8,556 nt of DNA from an uncultured Clostridium sp. (GTDB lineage: Bacteria; Bacillota; Clostridia; Lachnospirales; Lachnospiraceae): assembly GCA_958349075.1 (NCBI GenBank), contig CATWBR010000180.1, positions 1-8,556 of the forward strand, given 5' to 3'. The notes beneath the pieces were generated by a model. That model was given only the letters and a program-made list of their open reading frames with translations, was not told where the DNA came from and ran no database searches. Below are positions 1 through 4,874 of the stretch, one piece after another. How positions within the stretch are numbered: position 1 is the first letter of the stretch; the number at the start of each line of letters is the position of its first letter. Both the position numbers and the translations under genes were made by a program.

Positions 1-60
1 AACACCGTTTCGCGCCGTGTAACTCGGGATTTTCACGCAAAAACGCGTGAAAACAACTCG
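1..60. repeat. Hairpin-rich non-coding element upstream of the LysR gene
   Basis: A perfect 9-bp inverted repeat, TTTTCACGC (30-38) and GCGTGAAAA (45-53), encloses the 6-nt loop AAAAAC. A weaker dyad, ACACCG (2-7) against CCGTGT (15-20) with one C-C mismatch, precedes it. AACTCG occurs twice, at 21-26 and 55-60, flanking the hairpin. No T-tract follows, so this is not a standard terminator for an upstream + strand gene. No open reading frame of note covers it. It could be the tail of an upstream transcription unit or one copy of a dispersed intergenic repeat; the window cannot tell which. Confidence 0.5.
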
Positions 61-111
61 CGGAACATTGCCTGTGAACAGTAATATAAAATCAGCATTG
101 CCTTATTCGCC

Positions 112-141
112 TTGACGCGGATATTGCAGGAGTAGTAAAAT
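112..141 (+). promoter_or_regulatory. Candidate sigma-A promoter of the LysR gene
   Basis: TTGACG (112-117) and TAAAAT (136-141) each match the consensus -35 and -10 hexamers at 5 of 6 positions, separated by 18 bp. Transcription would start near 148, giving a leader of about 43 nt before the LysR start at 191. The placement fits, but such boxes also arise by chance. Confidence 0.45.
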
Positions 142-190
142 ACAAGGTAAAACGGCAGGCTGCATATGGGGCGGCCAGGGGTGGGAGTAT

Positions 191-1081
191 ATGGATATCA
201 AGCAACTGAAACGTTTCTTGGATTTGTGTGAGACAGGCAGTTTTACAAGAACCGCGGAGAATATGTTTCTTTCACAGCAGGCGCTTAGCACCTCCATGAA
301 TATTCTGGAGGAAGAGCTGGGGAAGATGCTGTTTAAACGCACCTCCAAAGGTGTCATTTTGACAAAAGAGGGAAAGGTACTGAAAGAACTTTGTACCCCT
401 CTGGTTCAGAGTTTCGACGATATGACACTGGAACTCAACCGGCGTTTTAACAATGAGCGGGGACATCTGGTGATCGGTCTGGCTCCGGGAGTTTTGCAGG
501 CGAGTGCCCCGGACATGCTGCTGCGGTTCCGCTATGCTTACCCTAACTTTGATTTCAGGGCCATTGAAAGTCCCGATACGACCTGCGTCGACAACGTGAT
601 AAACGGTGCCGTGGATCTGGCCTTCTGTCCGAGACCCCACGATGAATCGGAGATAGAGTATCTTCCCATAAGGGAAGAAAAACTCTGTGCGGTGATTAAC
701 AGGAACAGCCCGCTTGCCTCACTTGGAGCGCTGGGAGTGGAAGATTTGAAGGAAGAGAAGCTCGTCTCCCTCAACAAATATTATCAGATTTATTATAAAA
801 TCCTGGACTGGTACCGCCTGCACGGGCTGGTTCCCGACTTTGCGGTGGAATCCGGAGAAATCAGCATTCTGCTGAGTATGGTAAAGATGGACACGTATGT
901 ATTTATATGTATGGACCATATCGCCGAAGATATGGATAAAAACAGTTGTGTCAGAGTTCCCATCGCCGATGACAATTTTGTATGGCAGTACGGGATTGTT
1001 TATAAGAAGGGGAAAAAACTGGATCACAGCGCCAAAGTGTTTATAGATTTTGTCAATAATAATTCACACCGGCATCTGTAG
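191..1081 (+). CDS. LysR-family transcriptional regulator
   Basis: This is a 296-residue DNA-binding regulator of typical LysR-family length. Residues 1-60 form the winged helix-turn-helix: the opening MDIKQLKRFL, then SFTRTAENMFLSQQALS in the recognition-helix region, and LFKRTSKGVILTKEG in the wing. A linker helix follows at about 65-90. The periplasmic-binding-protein-like effector domain starts around 91 (GHLVIGLAPG) and runs to the end; NGAVDLAFCP (138-147) is the usual hinge-strand motif. Start: GGGAG (183-187) and AGGGG (177-181) lie just upstream of the ATG. It is encoded in the same direction as all neighbours, not divergently as many LysR regulators are. Its targets are unknown. The radical-SAM pair follows directly, and LysR-like operator candidates occur farther downstream near 3582 and 4666. 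The effector cannot be predicted. Confidence 0.95.
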   Translation: MDIKQLKRFLDLCETGSFTRTAENMFLSQQALSTSMNILEEELGKMLFKRTSKGVILTKEGKVLKELCTPLVQSFDDMTLELNRRFNNERGHLVIGLAPGVLQASAPDMLLRFRYAYPNFDFRAIESPDTTCVDNVINGAVDLAFCPRPHDESEIEYLPIREEKLCAVINRNSPLASLGALGVEDLKEEKLVSLNKYYQIYYKILDWYRLHGLVPDFAVESGEISILLSMVKMDTYVFICMDHIAEDMDKNSCVRVPIADDNFVWQYGIVYKKGKKLDHSAKVFIDFVNNNSHRHL

Positions 1082-1093
1082 GCAGATGCCGGT
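1068..1093 (+). repeat. Perfect 11-bp hairpin with the LysR stop codon in its loop
   Basis: ACCGGCATCTG (1068-1078) pairs perfectly with CAGATGCCGGT (1083-1093) around the 4-nt loop TAGG. The TAG at 1079-1081 is the LysR stop codon. No T-tract follows (AACTGCC), so it is not a canonical rho-independent terminator. GGCAG (1081-1085) could instead pair with CTGCC (1096-1100), giving an alternative shorter fold. It may shield the LysR mRNA 3' end or reduce readthrough into the radical-SAM genes. Confidence 0.7.
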
Positions 1094-1189
1094 AACTGCC
1101 AGGCGGTAAGGAATGATGTCGCTAAAGCGGCCCTCCGCTGGAACGTCTGCCAAAGCGCTTCTTTGCTGAAATCAGGAATGGGGGAACAA

Positions 1190-2092
1190 ATGAAACTGGG
1201 ATCCTTTTTTTATTTAGCCGGTTTTGCGGTAAAGACGGTGGTTTTTCGTAAAAAATCACCGATTCTCGGTACGGTAATTGTGACGGACAAATGTAACTTA
1301 TCATGCAAACACTGTTCCGTGAACAACATCACCTCCGTCATTCATCCTTATCATCAGATTCAGGATGAGATGAGGCGCTTATATGAGATGGGGGTGCGTA
1401 TTCTGTTCTTTTGCGGCGGGGAGACATTCCTGTGGCAGGATCACGGAAAAACACTGAGGGATCTGGTAATCGAGGCAAAGAAAATGGGATTTCTCATTGT
1501 AAATACAGTCACCAATGGAACATTTCCCATCGATCTGCCTGAAGCAGATTTGATACTTCTGAGCCTGGACGGCGATCGGGAGCGGCATAACGCCATTCGT
1601 GGAGATACCTATGATACGATCATGGAAAACATTAAAAATGCTACGGCAGCTAACATCTGTTTTTACATGGCGGTCAATCAGATTAACAAAGATTCGGTGC
1701 GCGACGTATGTATTGCAGCCCGTGATACAAAAAATGTCCGGGCCGTTTCCTTTAATTTTCATACGCCATATCCGGACACCAGGGAGCTGGCCCTGTCAAG
1801 GGAAGAAAAAGCAGAGTGCTGTGACGTGATTTCCCGGATGATGAAGGAGGGCGCCCCCATATTTAACCTGAAGAGCGCTTTCCCATATCTGATTGATAAC
1901 CGGTTTCCGACTCCGTGCTATCAATGTGTCGTCATTGAAAACGGCAGGATCAGCATCTGTGGGAGATGCATTGACGTACCCGGCCTCTGCAGTGAGTGCG
2001 GTTATTTCTTTGTGGCCGAATATACGCTGCTGTTCAGGGGAGACTTAAGGGTGATTTTTGAGATGCTGGTAACGTATCTGAAGTACATATAG
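1190..2092 (+). CDS. Radical-SAM protein with SPASM/twitch-like C-terminal cysteine cluster
   Basis: This is a 300-residue radical S-adenosylmethionine enzyme. The CX3CX2C motif for the SAM-binding [4Fe-4S] cluster is at Cys35, Cys39 and Cys42 (DKCNLSCKHC). The GGE SAM-binding motif follows as FFCGGET (73-79), with LLSLDGDRERHNAIRG (123-138) typical of MoaA/SPASM-like TIM barrels. Six cysteines near the C-terminus (243, 246, 257, 260, 267, 270), in the pattern C-x2-C-x10-C-x2-C-x6-C-x2-C and including a G-x4-C element, probably bind an auxiliary Fe-S cluster. A hydrophobic 30-residue tail follows. The ATG at 1190 is preferred because GGGGGAA lies just before it; an in-frame ATG at 1163 adds 9 unconvincing residues. 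The next gene starts 7 bp downstream, so the two are almost certainly cotranscribed. The reaction is unknown; peptide, cofactor or tRNA modification are all possible. No obvious precursor peptide gene was seen beside it. Confidence 0.88.
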   Translation: MKLGSFFYLAGFAVKTVVFRKKSPILGTVIVTDKCNLSCKHCSVNNITSVIHPYHQIQDEMRRLYEMGVRILFFCGGETFLWQDHGKTLRDLVIEAKKMGFLIVNTVTNGTFPIDLPEADLILLSLDGDRERHNAIRGDTYDTIMENIKNATAANICFYMAVNQINKDSVRDVCIAARDTKNVRAVSFNFHTPYPDTRELALSREEKAECCDVISRMMKEGAPIFNLKSAFPYLIDNRFPTPCYQCVVIENGRISICGRCIDVPGLCSECGYFFVAEYTLLFRGDLRVIFEMLVTYLKYI

Positions 2093-2099
2093 GAGAATT

Positions 2100-3353
2100 A
2101 TGAGCTTTATAACGAGTTTGACAAGAATGTGGTTTACCCGTTCGGTAAAGCCTTTTATTTTTAGGAATGAATATGACGAAACGCTTCCATACCTGGAAGC
2201 CGAGTCTCTGGGGCTGTATGTCCATATTCCATTCTGCACAAGTATCTGTAACTTCTGCCCCTACTGCAGGGAATTGTATGAACGGGAAAAATGCGATCGT
2301 TACATTGACGCCCTGATACGTGAAATTCATCTGGTGGGAGGTCGGAATGGAGCAAAGAAAAAGGTTACCAGCCTGTATTTTGGCGGGGGAACGCCTGCTC
2401 TCGCGGCAGAACGGCTGGGGGATATCATCCGGGCGCTGGAGGAGCATTTTGTAATTACCGAGGGGATTGGTGTGGAGCTGCATCCGGAGAACGTGACGGA
2501 ACTGCTCCTGCAGACGCTTAAAGACGCCGGGGTGACAAAAATCAGCATCGGGATCCAGTCGTTCCAGGAAAAATATCAGACAATCCTTGGACGCAGGCAG
2601 GCGGACTGCTCTGTGATGGCCGAAGCGCTCCGGGCCGTACCGTTTGAGACGGTGTCCATGGATTTTATCTTCGCACTGCCCGGTCAGACCTTCGGGGATT
2701 TGAGGGCGGATGTGGACACAGCGTTTGATAACGGGGCCAACCATGTGGCGATTTATCCGTTTATTGACTTTACATTTACTCCCAGTACGGTGCAGGTCAT
2801 GGACAGAGCCGGGAAACGGAGACTGCTGGATGAAATTACGGATTACTGCCTTGGGCGGGGGCTGATACGCACCTCTATATGGACGTTTGCCGGGACGGCC
2901 GGGGCGGGGTATTCCTCGATGACGCGGGATAACTTTCTGGGATTCGGGTGCTCGGCCACAACCCTGCTCCGGGAACAGTTTAAAATCAATACATTTTCAA
3001 CGGAGGAGTACTGCAGGCGGATTGACGCGGAAAAGCTGCCAACCTCACTGACCCTGCGGTTTACGCTCCGGCAGCGCATGATTTACTATCTGTTCTGGAC
3101 AGCTTACAGTACCAGAGTGGATGCGGGGAAGTTTAAAGAGTTTTTTGGAGCAGAGCTTAAAAAGATGTACGGAATGGAGCTGAAGCTTTTAAAGGCGTTT
3201 GGTTTTATTACCGGGGAAAACGGCATATACACCATGACTTTAAAGGGTGCGTTTTATTATCATTACTATGAAAATTTTTATACGCTCGCCTATATCGATA
3301 AGATGTGGGGAATTATGCGGCACAATGCTTTTCCTGAGCAAATTGAATTGTAA
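2100..3353 (+). CDS. HemN/HemW-like radical-SAM protein of unknown function
   Basis: This 417-residue protein belongs to the coproporphyrinogen dehydrogenase/HemW superfamily by its motifs. YVHIPFCTSICNFC (40-53) holds the CX3CX2C cluster ligands Cys46, Cys50 and Cys53. LYFGGGTPAL (92-101) is the SAM-binding GGGTP motif, ISIGIQSF (148-155) the typical barrel motif, and MDFIFALPGQT (187-197) the usual DLxxGLPGQT site. Residues about 315-417 resemble the HemN C-terminal domain. Cys56, three residues after the last cluster ligand, is an extra cysteine. Start: AGGAG (2091-2095) overlaps the stop codon of the preceding gene and sits 4 bp before the ATG. A true HemN or HemW is usually not paired with a second radical-SAM gene, and HemN-like radical-SAM methyltransferases share the same motifs. 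Automatic labels such as coproporphyrinogen III oxidase should therefore be treated with caution. Heme synthesis is not supported by any neighbour. Confidence 0.88.
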   Translation: MSFITSLTRMWFTRSVKPFIFRNEYDETLPYLEAESLGLYVHIPFCTSICNFCPYCRELYEREKCDRYIDALIREIHLVGGRNGAKKKVTSLYFGGGTPALAAERLGDIIRALEEHFVITEGIGVELHPENVTELLLQTLKDAGVTKISIGIQSFQEKYQTILGRRQADCSVMAEALRAVPFETVSMDFIFALPGQTFGDLRADVDTAFDNGANHVAIYPFIDFTFTPSTVQVMDRAGKRRLLDEITDYCLGRGLIRTSIWTFAGTAGAGYSSMTRDNFLGFGCSATTLLREQFKINTFSTEEYCRRIDAEKLPTSLTLRFTLRQRMIYYLFWTAYSTRVDAGKFKEFFGAELKKMYGMELKLLKAFGFITGENGIYTMTLKGAFYYHYYENFYTLAYIDKMWGIMRHNAFPEQIEL

Positions 3354-3422
3354 GAATTTGAGAATGGACAGAGTTTGAAACAATAAAGGCACGCTGCGTA
3401 GGATTTGCCTGGCAATCAATGG

Positions 3423-3465
3423 GGGAGAGTGCAGACGGAGGATTCCGGCTGCACTCTCCCTTTTT
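3423..3465 (+). terminator. Rho-independent terminator of the radical-SAM operon
   Basis: A perfect 12-bp stem, GGGAGAGTGCAG (3423-3434) with CTGCACTCTCCC (3449-3460), is followed at once by TTTTT (3461-3465) and then a T-rich CCTTTG. The loop carries a further 4-bp helix, CGGA (3436-3439) with TCCG (3444-3447). It lies 70 bp after the second radical-SAM stop codon. Confidence 0.93.
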
Positions 3466-3574
3466 CCTTTGTTTCATAGGAAAAAGGGATTTTTTCTTAC
3501 ATATACGACAGCCCCTTTCTCATGGATTGCCGTATTTTGCCTGCCTCTGAAAAGGAGTTTTGACACAGGGAGTA

Positions 3575-3591
3575 ACAAATTTTACTTGTGG
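3575..3591. promoter_or_regulatory. Operator-like palindrome, copy 1, upstream of the permease
   Basis: ACAAATTTTACTTGTGG is an imperfect inverted repeat (ACAAAT-N3-ACTTGT, 5 of 6 paired). It matches a second element at 4659-4675 at 16 of 17 positions. Its centre (3582) lies 53 bp before the first base of the candidate -10 box TATGAT at 3635, or about -65 from the expected start of transcription. That spacing and the 15-bp ACAA-N7-TTGT geometry are those of LysR-type recognition sites, although the canonical T-N11-A pair is C-N11-G here. The regulator is not proven. Confidence 0.55.
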
Positions 3592-3600
3592 TATGTACTC

Positions 3601-3635
3601 AATCTATGGATTTTACATCTATGAATCTACAGATT
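3601..3635. repeat. Two related AATC-N4-GATT inverted repeats in the permease promoter
   Basis: AATCTATGGATT (3601-3612) and AATCTACAGATT (3624-3635) agree at 10 of 12 positions, and both are dyads. Their centres are 23 bp apart, about two helical turns. The first touches the -35 box and the second fills the end of the spacer and the first base of the -10 box. That is where a repressor would block RNA polymerase. The same DNA also reads as a diverged tandem repeat beginning ATCTATG (3602 and 3618). Confidence 0.4.
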
Positions 3636-3640
3636 ATGAT
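3612..3640 (+). promoter_or_regulatory. Candidate sigma-A promoter of the permease gene
   Basis: TTTACA (3612-3617) and TATGAT (3635-3640) each match consensus at 5 of 6 positions with the optimal 17-bp spacer. Transcription would begin near 3647, 64 bp before the permease start. A TTGACA at 3560-3565 lacks a good -10 partner at the right distance. Confidence 0.6.
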
Positions 3641-3710
3641 AGAACCAGATGCAGTACGGTAAGTGAGTGGGACCTTCCGGTTAAAAGAAGGGGGCAGAAA
3701 GGCAGGTAAA

Positions 3711-4691
3711 ATGAGAATACTCGATCGCATGGAGAAATTCCCGGGAGGGATGGTGGTGATACCGATGTTTGCCACAGCGCTTGTGAACACGCTGTTTCCG
3801 CAGGCGCTTGAAATAGGGGGAGTGACTACGGCGCTTTTTAAGGACGGGACGCTGGCCATTATAGGCATGCTGCTGTTCTTTTCGGGAAGCCAGCTCAGAC
3901 TTTCAAGTCTGGGTACGGCTCTCAGAAGGGGCGGTATATTAATCGGGGTTAAAATTCTGGCAGCCTCTGCAGCCGGACTGTTTATGATGAAATTCTTCGG
4001 TCCGGAGGGTTTTCTGGGGATTTCCACACTGGCCCTGGTCACGGCCGTATCCAACAACAATCCAGCCGTTTACCTCGCCCTCGTAAAAAAGTATGGCGAT
4101 GATATCGACGCTTCCGTGTTCGGCCTGCTGTGTCTGATTTCCATGCCGGTTCTGCCCATTGCCGTGCTGGGAGTGAGCGGAGGGGGCTTTGATACCGGGC
4201 AGATTATCACACTTCTCATCCCCTTTGTACTTGGAATTGTGCTGGCGAATCTGGATGTTAAAATAGCGGAACTGACGGCCGGTGGGACTGCAATTATGCT
4301 GCCTTTTATCGGCTTTTGTTTTGGCGCCTCCGTAAACCTCTTTAGAGCGTTTGAGTCGGCGGGAGCCGGGATTATGATTCTGATCATTTACACCGTTGTG
4401 ACAATGGTTCCCCAGCTTGCCGCCGACAGGCTGCTCGCGGGACGGCCGGGATACGCGGCGCTCTCATCCTGCACCCTGGGAGGTACTGCCGTGGCGATTC
4501 CGGCCATTGTCGGAAAGGCGCTGCCAATCCATGCCCCTTACGTAGAGACAGCGGTGGCGCAGCTTGCCCTGGCAATGACGCTGTCGTGCCTGCTGACCCC
4601 TTTTCTTACCGGACTTTGGGAAAAACGCTGCAGGAGGAGGGAAAAAGGTAAAAGTGATACAAATTTTATTTGTGGCTCCGACTCTTTATAA
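3711..4691 (+). CDS. KdgT-family 2-keto-3-deoxygluconate-type permease
   Basis: This is a 326-residue integral membrane protein of about ten hydrophobic segments, the usual KdgT length. Recognised from memory of E. coli KdgT are the N-terminal EKFPGGMVVIPMF (8-20), STLALVTA (105-112) and PFVLGIVLANLD (171-182). The family imports 2-keto-3-deoxygluconate by cation symport. After STLALV, where E. coli KdgT has MDMTNGG, this protein has VSNNNPA (113-119), so a different acid substrate is possible. The ATG at 3711 is chosen because it aligns with the KdgT N-terminus and follows AAAGGCAGG; a GTG at 3663 in frame would add 16 unrelated residues. The last codons (4657-4677) also carry an operator-like palindrome serving the next operon. 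No enzymes for 2-keto-3-deoxygluconate breakdown are present in the window, so the kdgT symbol is withheld. Confidence 0.87.
   Translation: MRILDRMEKFPGGMVVIPMFATALVNTLFPQALEIGGVTTALFKDGTLAIIGMLLFFSGSQLRLSSLGTALRRGGILIGVKILAASAAGLFMMKFFGPEGFLGISTLALVTAVSNNNPAVYLALVKKYGDDIDASVFGLLCLISMPVLPIAVLGVSGGGFDTGQIITLLIPFVLGIVLANLDVKIAELTAGGTAIMLPFIGFCFGASVNLFRAFESAGAGIMILIIYTVVTMVPQLAADRLLAGRPGYAALSSCTLGGTAVAIPAIVGKALPIHAPYVETAVAQLALAMTLSCLLTPFLTGLWEKRCRRREKGKSDTNFICGSDSL
4659..4675. promoter_or_regulatory. Operator-like palindrome, copy 2, upstream of the flavoprotein operon
   Basis: ACAAATTTTATTTGTGG contains a perfect 6-3-6 inverted repeat (ACAAAT-TTT-ATTTGT) and differs from copy 1 (3575-3591) by a single base. 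It lies inside the 3' end of the permease gene, encoding Thr-Asn-Phe-Ile-Cys. Its centre (4666) is 53 bp before the candidate -10 box GATAAT (4719-4724), exactly as for copy 1. An activator site near -65 is the simplest reading. Confidence 0.6.
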
Positions 4692-4694
4692 CTG

Positions 4695-4724
4695 TTGGAT
4701 TTATAAGGCGCAGTGTTAGATAAT
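4695..4724 (+). promoter_or_regulatory. Weak candidate promoter of the flavoprotein-ferredoxin-antiporter operon
   Basis: TTGGAT (4695-4700) and GATAAT (4719-4724) are separated by 18 bp; the -10 matches 5 of 6 positions and the -35 only 3 of 6. A poor -35 suits an activator-dependent promoter. Other -10-like hexamers nearby, TATAAC (4687-4692) and TATAAG (4702-4707), lack a good -35 but keep the assignment open. The leader would run about 144 nt to the start codon at 4875. Confidence 0.35.
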
Positions 4725-4874
4725 TAAAGCACAGAATAAGTCAGCATTAGTAAATAGATTGGCGCCTGAAAATGCTGGTTCGGATGTCCGAAAAAGAGTC
4801 AGATTACTGACGAAAGCATGCTTGATATGAATGAAAGTGAATTGACAACACAAGTAAATCAGGGAGGTAAGGTT

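Larger units (their letters stand above)
3354..3710. other. 357-bp intergenic regulatory region between the radical-SAM genes and the permease
   Basis: No convincing gene lies here. It holds the terminator of the radical-SAM operon (3423-3465), an AT-rich stretch to about 3540, a 17-bp operator-like element (3575-3591), a pair of AATC-N4-GATT inverted repeats (3601-3612, 3624-3635), a candidate promoter (3612-3640) and the permease ribosome binding site AAAGGCAGG (3698-3706). A 38-codon frame at 3593-3709 runs through the promoter without a ribosome binding site and was not called. Confidence 0.7.

Noticed and set aside
30..53. CRISPR repeat or rho-independent terminator at the left edge
   Set aside because: There is one hairpin only, no regularly spaced repeats, and no T-tract after it on the + strand.
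2100..3353. Heme biosynthesis enzyme HemN
   Set aside because: Superfamily motifs alone do not show this activity; no heme genes are adjacent and the gene is coupled to another radical-SAM gene.
3593..3709. A 38-codon frame rich in tyrosine ending 1 bp before the permease start, a possible leader peptide or radical-SAM precursor
   Set aside because: It has no ribosome binding site, the best promoter of the region lies inside it, and its composition follows from repeated TAT triplets in the inverted repeats.
4818..4874. Upstream in-frame ATG extending the flavoprotein by 19 residues
   Set aside because: No ribosome binding site precedes it, while AGGGAGG precedes the ATG at 4875 and the FAD motif then begins at the expected distance from the N-terminus.
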